Made by a program: the position numbers and the translations under genes | Assembly: GCA_019163175.1 (NCBI GenBank) | Contig: JAFLKN010000001.1 | Span: 1 to 64,000 of the forward strand | Direction: 5' to 3' | Length of the DNA: 64,000 nucleotides | Source: Prolixibacteraceae bacterium | GTDB taxonomy: Bacteria > Bacteroidota > Bacteroidia > Bacteroidales > Prolixibacteraceae | In this document: positions 1-8,111 of the stretch, piece by piece | Numbering within the stretch: position 1 is the stretch's first letter | Layout: the number at the start of each line of letters is the position of its first letter | Notes under the pieces: generated by a model | Seen by the model: only the letters and a program-made list of their open reading frames with translations | Database searches by the model: none | Told to the model about the DNA's origin: nothing

Positions 1-432
1 GGCTTTGTGGTCGGAAAAAAATACGAACATGGTGGCATTGCCCGCGATGGCGCTAAACTCATCAATGCTGTGGCCAATGCTGCGGTTCCAAAGTTTACAG
101 TCGTTATTGGCGGTTCGTTTGGAGCCGGAAATTATGCCATGGCTGGCCGTGCTTTCGATCCGCATTTTCTGTTTATGTGGCCACATTCACGTATTTCGGT
201 GATGGGTGGTGAACAGGCTTCAGGAGTCCTTAAAAACATCGGTAGTAACGGATCGGGAGATAAATTACTTGAACAGTTTAACGAAGAAAGTTCAGCCTAT
301 TATAGCTCATCGCGTTTGTGGGACGATGGAATTATTGATCCGGTTGATACCCGAAAAGTTTTGGCCATGGCTATATCGGTTTCGCTCAATCGTCCGTTTG
401 GTGAACCGGGATATGGGGTGTTCAGGATGTAA
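1..432 (+). CDS. liuB: Methylcrotonyl-CoA carboxylase, carboxyltransferase (beta) subunit, C-terminal part
   Basis: This is the last 143 codons of an acyl-CoA carboxylase carboxyltransferase; the frame is open from base 1, so the gene starts outside the window. The remaining part is the C-terminal crotonase-fold half, with GGSFGAGNYAMAGRAF followed by WPHSRISVMGGEQASGVL. The MGGEQA wording is that of 3-methylcrotonyl-CoA carboxylases; propionyl-CoA carboxylases have an AVMGAEGAV-type segment there. The enzyme transfers CO2 from biotin to 3-methylcrotonyl-CoA in leucine breakdown. The hydratase acting on its product and the biotin-carrying subunit follow on the same strand, which supports the call. 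Residues upstream cannot be seen. Confidence 0.9.
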   Translation, partial: GFVVGKKYEHGGIARDGAKLINAVANAAVPKFTVVIGGSFGAGNYAMAGRAFDPHFLFMWPHSRISVMGGEQASGVLKNIGSNGSGDKLLEQFNEESSAYYSSSRLWDDGIIDPVDTRKVLAMAISVSLNRPFGEPGYGVFRM

Positions 433-437
433 AGTCA

Positions 438-523
438 TCCTGAACGTTCGACTGAGCTCACGTCGATGGCTTGTTTCAGGATCTCAATAAGATAAATAAC
501 AGATCCCGAAATAAATTTGGGAT
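438..523. repeat. Composite intergenic inverted repeat
   Basis: The spacer after the carboxyltransferase gene has two small inverted repeats: TCCTGAA (438-444) with TTCAGGA (475-481), and ATCCC (503-507) with GGGAT (519-523). It resembles the short palindromic spacer repeats common in Bacteroidota genomes and may act as an RNA hairpin between operon genes. It lacks the T-run of a classical terminator. Copy number elsewhere cannot be seen here. Confidence 0.45.
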
Positions 524-558
524 GACCTTAATTAGAAATAATACGAATAAAGAAAAAC

Positions 559-1347
559 GTGAAAAACGATTATAGATATATTGAAATTCAATTGGAAGGG
601 CAGGTTCTTCGGATTAATCTGAATCGCCCTGAGCGACACAATGCCTTGATTCTGGAGTTGATTGAAGAATTAAGTCTGGTCTTGGACGAGGTAGCAATTC
701 GGGATGACATCAATTTTGTGGTACTCTCCGGAAATGGACGATCTTTTTGTGCCGGTGCTGATCTGAATTGGTTTTACAGTTCGGAACAACTTTCGCTCGA
801 ACAAAACACGGAGCGCTACCAGCATTTGGCCAATCTTTTACTGAAGATCTATCAGTTGCCACAAGTTGCAATTGCAACAACTTGGGGCAATGTTTTTGGT
901 GGTGGTATAGGATTGATGGCTGCTTGTGATTTTGTGCTGGCTGATGCAAGTACCCGCTTCATGTTCAGCGAAGTGAAACTTGGGCTTCTCCCGGCAACCA
1001 TTTTGCCGTTTGTAGCTAAGCGCTTATCAGTGCAAAATCTTCGGAAATGGGTATTGACCGGAAATTTATTTTCTGCTACCGAAGCTCATGAGGCTGGATT
1101 GATTGATATTTTATGCCAGACAGGTGAAACAGAAACATGCCTGGCTGGATTTCTAGCTTCGTTTGATCAGGCTGCCCCATCCGCAGTAAAAAAAGCCAAG
1201 CAAATGATTAATCGGGTTGCTTCGGGAGAAATTGACGTAACTGATTCGCATACAACAGCCAGGATATTAGCAGAAACGCTTCTTGGACCGGATGGTCAGG
1301 AAGGCATTCATGCTTTTTTAGAGAAACGAAAACCTATTTGGAAGTGA
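559..1347 (+). CDS. liuC: Methylglutaconyl-CoA hydratase (enoyl-CoA hydratase family)
   Basis: A 262-residue crotonase-fold protein starting at GTG (559). The oxyanion-hole segments are FCAGADL (63-69) and GNVFGGGIG (110-118). The second catalytic glutamate is present in FSEVKLG (E138), while the position of the first glutamate of classical enoyl-CoA hydratases is glycine (G118). From memory the LiuC subgroup shows the same pattern, and the C-terminal GQEGIHAFLEKRKPIW also closely resembles LiuC proteins. It should hydrate 3-methylglutaconyl-CoA to HMG-CoA. It lies between the two methylcrotonyl-CoA carboxylase subunit genes, which fits this step. A generic enoyl-CoA hydratase is the alternative. 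Confidence 0.85.
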   Translation: MKNDYRYIEIQLEGQVLRINLNRPERHNALILELIEELSLVLDEVAIRDDINFVVLSGNGRSFCAGADLNWFYSSEQLSLEQNTERYQHLANLLLKIYQLPQVAIATTWGNVFGGGIGLMAACDFVLADASTRFMFSEVKLGLLPATILPFVAKRLSVQNLRKWVLTGNLFSATEAHEAGLIDILCQTGETETCLAGFLASFDQAAPSAVKKAKQMINRVASGEIDVTDSHTTARILAETLLGPDGQEGIHAFLEKRKPIWK

Positions 1348-1385
1348 TCAGTCGCAGTAAACAGGTTTCAGTAGAAAGCTGTGCC

Positions 1386-1411
1386 AACTTTAAACTTTGA
1401 ACTTTAAACTT
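1386..1411. repeat. Tandem 12-bp direct repeat overlapping the liuD start
   Basis: AACTTTAAACTT occurs at 1386-1397 and 1400-1411, and a third exact copy is at 3421-3432 before the acyl-CoA dehydrogenase. The last bases of the second copy supply part of the TTG start codon used by the next gene. The function is unknown; it looks like a spacer repeat. Confidence 0.5.
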
Positions 1412-3395
1412 GAATACATTTCAGAAAATACTCATTGCCAATCGGGGTGAAATTGCAGTTCGAATTATTCGGGCAGCACAAAAGAACGGCATTCGTTCGG
1501 TAGCAGTTTATGCGGCTGATGATGCAGGTTCTTTGCACGTTTCGCTAGCTGATGAGGTGGTTTTGCTTTCGGGAAATAACTTGATTGAAACTTACCTGAA
1601 TCAGGATAAGATAATTCAACTTGCACTGAGTACAGGAGCTGAGGCGATTCATCCGGGCTATGGATTTCTTTCCGAGAATGCAGATTTTGCTCAAAAAGTG
1701 ATGGATGTCGGATTGGTTTTTATTGGTCCTTCTCCTGAAAACATCCGGCTGATGGGCGAGAAGAATAGCGCACTGGCCTATGTCGAATCGCTCGGACTTC
1801 CGATCCTGAAATCGTTCATGGGGACAACCGCGGAAATTCTTAAACACACCATGGAAATGGAATTCCCGGTGATGGTAAAAGCGTCAGGGGGAGGCGGTGG
1901 AAAGGGCATGGTAATTTGCCAATCGGCTGAAGAATTGATTCCGGCACTCGAAAAAGCTGAGAGACAAGCGCTCAGTTATTTTGGAAACGGAGAATTGTTT
2001 GTTGAAAAATATTTGCCACTGGCACGGCACATCGAAGTGCAATTGATGGCCGATAATTATGGAAATGTACTTCATTTTTTTGAGCGTGAGTGTTCCGTTC
2101 AGCGCCGCTTTCAGAAGATTATTGAAGAAGCGCCATCACCTTCGGTTGATGAAACATTAAGGTTAGAACTGACTTCGGCAGCGGTGAAAATTGCCCGATC
2201 GATGAATTACCGTAATGCAGGAACCATCGAATTTCTGCTCGACGAAAGCAGAAAGTTTTACTTTTTGGAAATGAATACCCGTATTCAGGTAGAACATCCG
2301 GTGACCGAAATGATTACGAAAACCGATCTTGTTTCGATGCAATTACAGGTTGCCGCCGGGAATGAACTAGTACTAAAACAAGAAGATATCCGGATTACTG
2401 GCCATGCCATTGAGGTTCGCCTTTGTGCCGAGGATGCAGAGAATAATTTTAAGCCTTCAGCCGGCAAACTGGCTCTTTGGCAAATTCCGGAAATGGTGAA
2501 TTCACGGATCGAAACTTTTGTAAAAGAAGGAATGACCGTTTCCCCAAATTACGATTCGCTGTTGGCCAAATTGATTTGTTGGGGTGGAACCCGCACAAAA
2601 GCAGTTAATCAACTTCAGCAGTTATTAGCACAAACTTATATCTCAGGAGTTCATACCAATCTGTCGTTTTTATCGGGATTGGTTGAGAGTACGGCTGTTC
2701 AGGAAAATGTGATTTACACTCGTTATGTGGATGAAAATCTGGATTTTATTAATCTGCAAGTTCAGGAGAAAAAGCAGGGTTTGAATCGGCACAAGTTGGC
2801 GATTGCTTATCTGATTTTTCAGTTTCAGCAAAAAAAATCCTCCGGAAATTCGATTTGGAATGAGATTGGTTTCTGGCGAATGATACCTCAGATGGAGGTT
2901 TTTGTAGATGGTGAGAAACTGGAATGCAGCAGCATAATGAATTCCGGCAATCAGATTTTCAGCATAAATCAGCAGGAATACAAGGTTTCGGTTATTCAGA
3001 TGATTGGAAATTTGCTGGAATTGAAAATCAACCAACAACCTGAAACGTTTTATTGTCTGGATGATGAAAAGCAAACACAGGTCATTACTGATGGGTTTTC
3101 TTTTGCATTACGCTCTAACTCGCTGATGAGTCAGGCGTTACTAAATAAGAAAAATGCAGCTTCAGAGAAGGTTTTTCAGAACCTTATTTGTGCCGATTTG
3201 TTTGGAAAGGTATTGAAATTAAATATAAGCAAAGGCGACGTAGTAAAAACCGGGCAGATTTTACTGACCTTGGAGTCGATGAAAACTGAAATTCATGTGC
3301 TTTGTCCGGTTGATGCACAAATTCAAAAGGTACATGTAGCTGTGGGCAATGCGGTGATTGAGAAGCAATTGTTGGTCGAGTTAGAGCAAGCATAG
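1410..3395 (+). CDS. liuD: Methylcrotonyl-CoA carboxylase, biotin carboxylase/BCCP (alpha) subunit
   Basis: A 661-residue protein combining an N-terminal biotin carboxylase (KILIANRGEIAVRI from residue 7, ATP-grasp loop GGGGGKGM at 160-167, EMNTRIQVEHPVTE near 290) with a C-terminal biotinyl domain. The biotin-accepting lysine is K625 in ESMKTE, a small variant of the usual AMKM. It carboxylates biotin with ATP and bicarbonate and works with the beta subunit at the window start. No ATG lies near the conserved N-terminus, so the TTG at 1410 is the likely start; it sits inside a repeated 12-mer. Context with the hydratase and beta subunit favours methylcrotonyl-CoA over propionyl-CoA as substrate. 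Confidence 0.88.
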   Translation: MNTFQKILIANRGEIAVRIIRAAQKNGIRSVAVYAADDAGSLHVSLADEVVLLSGNNLIETYLNQDKIIQLALSTGAEAIHPGYGFLSENADFAQKVMDVGLVFIGPSPENIRLMGEKNSALAYVESLGLPILKSFMGTTAEILKHTMEMEFPVMVKASGGGGGKGMVICQSAEELIPALEKAERQALSYFGNGELFVEKYLPLARHIEVQLMADNYGNVLHFFERECSVQRRFQKIIEEAPSPSVDETLRLELTSAAVKIARSMNYRNAGTIEFLLDESRKFYFLEMNTRIQVEHPVTEMITKTDLVSMQLQVAAGNELVLKQEDIRITGHAIEVRLCAEDAENNFKPSAGKLALWQIPEMVNSRIETFVKEGMTVSPNYDSLLAKLICWGGTRTKAVNQLQQLLAQTYISGVHTNLSFLSGLVESTAVQENVIYTRYVDENLDFINLQVQEKKQGLNRHKLAIAYLIFQFQQKKSSGNSIWNEIGFWRMIPQMEVFVDGEKLECSSIMNSGNQIFSINQQEYKVSVIQMIGNLLELKINQQPETFYCLDDEKQTQVITDGFSFALRSNSLMSQALLNKKNAASEKVFQNLICADLFGKVLKLNISKGDVVKTGQILLTLESMKTEIHVLCPVDAQIQKVHVAVGNAVIEKQLLVELEQA

Positions 3396-3451
3396 CTTTC
3401 TGCTTTCCGCTACATACTGAAACTTTAAACTTGGAAATTGGAACTTATTAT

Positions 3452-4606
3452 ATGAACGCACTATTACAAGAAAAACATCATCAGATTAGGGCTAAAGTAA
3501 GGCAGTTTGCTGAGACTTTTGTAAAACCAGTGATCGACGATTTTGACGAAAAAGAAATTTTTCCTATTGAATTGGTTCGCGAAATGGGCAAAACCGGTGT
3601 GCTGGGAATGACTGCTCCTGTGGAGTTTGGCGGACAAGGCAGCGATTACCTTTCGTATGTGATTGCAATTGAAGAAATGGCTCGGGTTGATAGCTCGATG
3701 GCGGCCACATTGGCTGCGCACAACTCGCTGGGCGTTGGGCCAATCGTTGAATTTGGTACACAAAAACAGAAAGAGACCTTCCTTCCGGCTTTTTGCACTG
3801 GCGAAAAACTTTGGGCTTTCGGGTTGACTGAAGAAAATGCAGGATCGGACGCACAGGGCGTTGAAACTACCGCTCAAATTTCAGGAAATGAGTTTATTGT
3901 GAATGGTTCTAAAAAGTATATCACCAACGGAACTTCTGAGATTTCTGCCGGAATGACCACTTTGGCTCTCACCGGAGAAAAAGATGGTCGCAAAGAATTT
4001 TCTGCCATCCTGATTGAAAAAGAACGCCAAGGTTTTATCCGCGAAACCATGAAAAGTAAATTGGTTTGGCGCGCTGCTGATAACGGGATGTTGTATTTTA
4101 ACGATTGTCGTGTTCCGTTGGAAAATCAATTGGGCGAGCGCGGCTATGGCTTTAAGATTATGCTGAAAACCCTGGATTCAGGGCGATTGTCGATAGCTGC
4201 CATTGGTTTGGGTTTGGCTCAGGGTGCCTTCGAAATGGCAACAGCCTACGCGAAACACCGCAAACAATTCGGAAAGTCATTGAGCGAATTTCAGGTAATT
4301 GCATTCAAACTGGCCGATATGGCTTTGAAAATAGAAAACGCCCGCAACACCTTATACAATGCGTGTTGGCTGAAGGATAATGGTCACCCATTTGCACAGC
4401 AGGCAGCTATGGCAAAGTTGTATGCAGCCGAAATTGCCCGCGAAGTTGCCGACGAAGCTGTTCAGATTCTGGGTGGTGCCGGGCTGTTCAAGAATCGTGA
4501 ATGGCCGATTGAACGTTTTTACCGCGACCAACGTTTGTTACAAATTGGGGAAGGAACATCAGAAATTCTCCGGATGGTAATTTCGAGGAATATTTTGAAG
4601 GAATAA
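3452..4606 (+). CDS. Acyl-CoA dehydrogenase, short-chain type
   Basis: A 384-residue FAD-dependent acyl-CoA dehydrogenase. The ATG at 3452 is preferred to an in-frame TTG at 3431 that belongs to a repeated spacer 12-mer. The FAD/substrate motif LTEENAGSDA is at 125-134, and the catalytic base is E367 in IGEGTSEI, the position used by short- and medium-chain enzymes. Canonical isovaleryl-CoA dehydrogenases have their base in LDLER and Ala or Gly in the IG-GTSEI motif; here that segment is LDSGR (G244). So although its place in a leucine operon suggests isovaleryl-CoA, the residues point to a butyryl-, 2-methylbutyryl- or isobutyryl-CoA type enzyme. Electrons would pass to ETF. Confidence 0.88.
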   Translation: MNALLQEKHHQIRAKVRQFAETFVKPVIDDFDEKEIFPIELVREMGKTGVLGMTAPVEFGGQGSDYLSYVIAIEEMARVDSSMAATLAAHNSLGVGPIVEFGTQKQKETFLPAFCTGEKLWAFGLTEENAGSDAQGVETTAQISGNEFIVNGSKKYITNGTSEISAGMTTLALTGEKDGRKEFSAILIEKERQGFIRETMKSKLVWRAADNGMLYFNDCRVPLENQLGERGYGFKIMLKTLDSGRLSIAAIGLGLAQGAFEMATAYAKHRKQFGKSLSEFQVIAFKLADMALKIENARNTLYNACWLKDNGHPFAQQAAMAKLYAAEIAREVADEAVQILGGAGLFKNREWPIERFYRDQRLLQIGEGTSEILRMVISRNILKE

Positions 4607-4618
4607 CTGGGCTGTTAT

Positions 4619-4744
4619 CATAGGACTTCATTCCATTTCGTCCTATGCTGATACATGTCGGGGCTTTGCCCCTCCAATGACGGAATTTCAGTCCTGAAGG
4701 GACGGATTTTAATAGCACAGGGTGAAACGAAGTGAAACCCTGTG
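4619..4744. repeat. Cluster of small inverted repeats in the spacer before fni
   Basis: Three perfect stems lie in the gap between the leucine and mevalonate genes: CATAGGAC (4619-4626) with GTCCTATG (4640-4647), GGGGC (4660-4664) with GCCCC (4668-4672), and CACAGGGT (4716-4723) with ACCCTGTG (4737-4744). This looks like a REP-type or MITE-like intergenic element. Its RNA could also partly separate expression of the two gene blocks. No transposase is next to it. Confidence 0.55.
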
Positions 4745-4799
4745 AGGTAATCATCAGAAAAAGCACTACATTTCCGGAAGTTTCAACATTCATAATTTC

Positions 4800-5807
4800 A
4801 TGAATACAGATCGAAAACTCGAGCACATCAAACTTGCTCTGGAATCCCAGACTAAACTGGCAGATCAGGATCTTCGTTTTAATTACGAACCTATGCTATC
4901 TGCTCATCCGGAAAATTTGGATTTGAGTATTCAGTTTCTCGGGAAAACTATGCAAACGCCCATTTGGGTATCGAGTATGACCGGAGGAACCGGGGTAGCA
5001 AGAACTATTAATGCCAACATTGCTCGTGCCTGCCGGGAATTCGGGATGGGAATGGGCTTGGGCTCTTGCCGGAAAATAATCTTTCACAAAACAGATTGGC
5101 CCGATTTTGACTTTCGCGACGAAATTGGTGATCAGCCATTTTGGGCCAATCTGGGAGTTGCCCAGATCGAAGAATTACTCGTTTCAAAAAATATTCAGGC
5201 TGTTATAGATTTGGTTGGAGAATTACGAGCTGACGGATTGATTATTCATGTCAACCCTTTGCAGGAGTGGTTTCAGCCCGAAGGAAACCGTTTGAAACAA
5301 TCGCCGTTGCAAACCATCGAGCAATTGCTGAATGAAGTTCAAATTAAAGTGATTGTAAAAGAAGTAGGACAGGGCTTTGGACCTGAAAGTTTGCGCCAAT
5401 TACTTGCACTCCCGATTGAGGCCATTGAGTTTGGTGCATACGGTGGTACCAATTTTTCGAAACTGGAAATGCTGCGCGGCGATCAGCTAAAATTAGAAGC
5501 TAGTTTACCCTTTGCATTTGTCGGTCAGTCGGCCTACCAAATGGTCGATTCTGTCAATCAAATCCTGAAGGAAAATCCAAATCCGGTATGTCGTCAACTA
5601 ATCATTTCAGGAGGCATTCAAAACGCATTGGACGGTTATTACCTGACTTCCAAAAGCCAGCTTCCGTCAGTTTTTGGCATGGCCTCTGCCGTATTGAAAC
5701 ATGCTTCGGAAAGCTATGAATCGCTTGTCTGGTTCCTCGAAAATCAGATTCAGGCATTGAGTCTGGCCAAAGCTTATTTGAAAATTAATCCCGATTATCA
5801 TGGATGA
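4800..5807 (+). CDS. fni: Isopentenyl-diphosphate delta-isomerase, type 2 (FMN-dependent)
   Basis: A 335-residue protein of normal length for type 2 IPP isomerase. It starts with the family's RK..H pattern (R5, K6, H9) and has SSMTGGT (58-64) followed by GMGLGSCR, as expected for the FMN-binding barrel. Later segments such as VKEVGQGFGPE and the glycine-rich FGAYGGTNF fit phosphate and FMN binding. It interconverts isopentenyl and dimethylallyl diphosphate in the cytoplasm using reduced FMN. It overlaps the HMG-CoA reductase gene by 8 bases, so the two are probably translationally coupled. Confidence 0.92.
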   Translation: MNTDRKLEHIKLALESQTKLADQDLRFNYEPMLSAHPENLDLSIQFLGKTMQTPIWVSSMTGGTGVARTINANIARACREFGMGMGLGSCRKIIFHKTDWPDFDFRDEIGDQPFWANLGVAQIEELLVSKNIQAVIDLVGELRADGLIIHVNPLQEWFQPEGNRLKQSPLQTIEQLLNEVQIKVIVKEVGQGFGPESLRQLLALPIEAIEFGAYGGTNFSKLEMLRGDQLKLEASLPFAFVGQSAYQMVDSVNQILKENPNPVCRQLIISGGIQNALDGYYLTSKSQLPSVFGMASAVLKHASESYESLVWFLENQIQALSLAKAYLKINPDYHG

Positions 5808-7116
5808 TTCCATCATACAAGGATTCTCGAAATACACCAAACAACAGCGAATCGATGCGCTGATTCAGAAATATGGCTTCGATCTGAATTTGGCGCAATG
5901 GCTAAGTTCTTTTGAATCTTCTGACGAAAACACGCAAAAGATCATCAACGATCTGAGCGAAAATCCGGTTTCAAATTTTCATTTACCTTTTTCCATTTCA
6001 CCCAATTTTGTGGTCAATGGCAAAAAGCTGTTTTTCCCGCTTGTTTCCGAAGAAAGTTCGGTAGTGGCTGCATTGGGCAATGCTGCTGGTTTTTGGTCTC
6101 GTCGCGGAGGTTTTCATGCCGAAGTATTGGGCACTGAAAAGAAAGGGCAGGTTCATTTTCGCTGGAATGGAAATTTGGAATATTTGCAATCACTTTTTCC
6201 TGAGATTGAATTGAAATTACGGACCGAAAGTGCTTTTCTTGTTGCTAGAATGGAAGAGCGTGGGGGAGGAGTCTCCGGAATTGAGCTGAAATCCCTACCC
6301 CAGATTTTACCCAATTACTTTCAGTTGGATGTTAGTTTTGAGACCTGCGATGCTATGGGCGCCAACTTTATCAATTCATGCCTTGAACAGTTCGGCAAAA
6401 GTCTTCAGGATTATTTCCTGACAAGCGAAAAGGTATCAAAAGGCCAGCGCGATTGTGAAATCATTATGGCTATTTTATCCAATTATACGCCCGAAAGCAG
6501 TGTTAGAGTCTGGGTTGAATGCCCGGTTACAGAACTATTGGACGGCAAGACAGCGGCAGAATGTCTTCAGTTTGCCCTGAAGTTTGAGCAGGCTGTTCGA
6601 ATTTCTCAGGCCGATGTTTCGCGGGCAGTGACACACAATAAAGGTATTTTCAATGGTATCGATGCGTTGGCAGTTGCCACAGGAAATGATTTTCGTGCCA
6701 TTGAAGCTTGCGGACATGCTTTTGCTGCCCGGAATGGTCGGTATGCCGGATTAACCGATGTGCAGATTCACGATGGAAATTTTCGTTTCAGTATCGAGCT
6801 GGCTTTGGCCGTCGGCGTAGTTGGCGGAGTCACGGCAGTTCATCCATTGGCAAAACTCGCGATGCAGATTTTGGATAAACCATCGGCGTCCGAATTAATG
6901 ATGTATCTGGCCGTGGCTGGGTTGGCTTCCAATTTTGGGGCGGTCAAAGCATTGGTTTCGGGTGGCATCCAACAGGGACACATGAAAATGCACTTGAGCA
7001 ATATTTTGAATCAACTAAATGTTCCGGAAGAAAATCGGGCAGATATCCAACAGCATTTTCAGGATAAAACGGTGTCGTTTTCGGCGGTAGAGGAATATTT
7101 GAAAAATTTGAAATGA
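5800..7116 (+). CDS. mvaA: Hydroxymethylglutaryl-CoA reductase, class II
   Basis: A 438-residue class II HMG-CoA reductase. Visible motifs are EESSVVAA with catalytic E85, DAMGAN (184-189), HNKGIFNGIDAL with K281, GNDFRA with D297, and GIQQGHMKMH with H394; these match the Glu, Lys, Asp and His set of the Pseudomonas mevalonii enzyme. The reaction converts HMG-CoA to mevalonate with NAD(P)H. Surrounded by isomerase, kinase and decarboxylase genes, it is probably biosynthetic here even though its class was first known from mevalonate degradation. It overlaps fni by 8 bases. No HMG-CoA synthase gene is in the window. Confidence 0.93.
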   Translation: MDDSIIQGFSKYTKQQRIDALIQKYGFDLNLAQWLSSFESSDENTQKIINDLSENPVSNFHLPFSISPNFVVNGKKLFFPLVSEESSVVAALGNAAGFWSRRGGFHAEVLGTEKKGQVHFRWNGNLEYLQSLFPEIELKLRTESAFLVARMEERGGGVSGIELKSLPQILPNYFQLDVSFETCDAMGANFINSCLEQFGKSLQDYFLTSEKVSKGQRDCEIIMAILSNYTPESSVRVWVECPVTELLDGKTAAECLQFALKFEQAVRISQADVSRAVTHNKGIFNGIDALAVATGNDFRAIEACGHAFAARNGRYAGLTDVQIHDGNFRFSIELALAVGVVGGVTAVHPLAKLAMQILDKPSASELMMYLAVAGLASNFGAVKALVSGGIQQGHMKMHLSNILNQLNVPEENRADIQQHFQDKTVSFSAVEEYLKNLK

Positions 7117-7120
7117 AATA

Positions 7121-7159
7121 TGTAACCCCGAAAGGGTTCCAAACCCTTTCGGGGTTACA
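7121..7159. repeat. Perfect 18-bp inverted repeat after mvaA
   Basis: TGTAACCCCGAAAGGGTT (7121-7138) pairs perfectly with AACCCTTTCGGGGTTACA (7142-7159) around a 3-base loop, 4 bases after the mvaA stop. There is no T-run after it, and the next gene of the pathway continues on the same strand. It is more likely a spacer palindrome or an RNA stabilising the upstream message than a full terminator. Confidence 0.75.
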
Positions 7160-7184
7160 TTAAACGATTAATATTTAAACCGAA

Positions 7185-8111
7185 TTGCCTTTTCAATCTA
7201 CATATCATGCCAACGGCAAACTGCTTTTAACCGGAGAATATTTAGTTCTTCACGGGGCGAAGGCAATTGCGTTGCCGCTGAAAGTTGGTCAGCAGTTAAC
7301 GGTTTCTGAGGGAAATCACTCCGATATGGCTCAATGGCGGGCGTATTATGATGGAAAGCTTTGGTTTTCGTGCGATCTGAGTTCTGTTGATTTTTCTATA
7401 CTGAATACCAGTCATCAGGATAAAGGCGAACTACTGAGCAAGATATTCCGAACAATCAAAAGTTTAAATCCTGAATTTGAACTAAAAGCAGGAACAAGAT
7501 TCGAAACTGCTTTGGAAGCTAATCCGGAATGGGGTTTTGGTAGCAGCAGTACACTGGTGAGTTTGCTTTCGCAGTGGGCCGGAGTTGATTCGTTCAGGCT
7601 GAACGAACTGGTTTTTAAAGGCTCTGGATTCGACATTGCCTGCGCAGCGGCTGACGGACCGATTTTTTATGTCAGGACTAACCCAGTTGAACCACTTGTC
7701 TTGAATTATACATTTTCTGATAATTTATTTTTGCTGTATTCCGGCCAGAAGAAAAAAACCGCGAAAGAGGTCAGTTCGTTTTTGAAGGAGATAATCGTTT
7801 CGGAGCAATTGATTAGGGAAATGTCAGTACTTTCAGGAGAATTTGCAGTTTGCCGGGAGCAGTACGAATTCAATAACTTGATTAAATTGCATGAAGAAAT
7901 GATTGGTTCGTTGATTGGACAAAAACCTGTAAAAGAACAATATTTTGCTGATTTTAATGGTGAAATTAAATCACTCGGAGCATGGGGAGGCGACTTTTAT
8001 CTGGTTTCGACCCAACTTCCTTTTTCGGAAGTGAAAAAATATTTTGTAAACAAAGGTTTGACCATCCTGTTTAAATGGGACGATCTGATTTTAAAACGGC
8101 AGAAAGCATGA
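7185..8111 (+). CDS. GHMP kinase, GYDIA-type; candidate phosphomevalonate kinase
   Basis: A 308-residue GHMP-superfamily kinase. The N-terminal segment HANGKLLLTGEYLVLHGA (8-25) is typical of the fold, the phosphate-binding loop is GFGSSSTL (117-124), and GSGFDIACA (146-154) is the GYDIA signature with Phe for Tyr. The start is TTG at 7185, just before the conserved N-terminus. The neighbouring genes supply reductase, decarboxylase, mevalonate kinase and isomerase, so the one missing activity, phosphorylation of mevalonate 5-phosphate, is the natural inference. It overlaps the decarboxylase by 4 bases (ATGA). The substrate is not shown by the sequence. Confidence 0.8.
   Translation: MPFQSTYHANGKLLLTGEYLVLHGAKAIALPLKVGQQLTVSEGNHSDMAQWRAYYDGKLWFSCDLSSVDFSILNTSHQDKGELLSKIFRTIKSLNPEFELKAGTRFETALEANPEWGFGSSSTLVSLLSQWAGVDSFRLNELVFKGSGFDIACAAADGPIFYVRTNPVEPLVLNYTFSDNLFLLYSGQKKKTAKEVSSFLKEIIVSEQLIREMSVLSGEFAVCREQYEFNNLIKLHEEMIGSLIGQKPVKEQYFADFNGEIKSLGAWGGDFYLVSTQLPFSEVKKYFVNKGLTILFKWDDLILKRQKA

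Noticed and set aside
1-3395. Propionyl-CoA carboxylase as identity of the carboxylase
   Set aside because: The beta subunit has the MGGEQA motif of methylcrotonyl-CoA carboxylase and the pair encloses a LiuC-like hydratase.
8075-8107. Earlier ATG for the decarboxylase
   Set aside because: It lies inside the kinase gene; the ATGA overlap at 8108 and the normal family length favour the later start.
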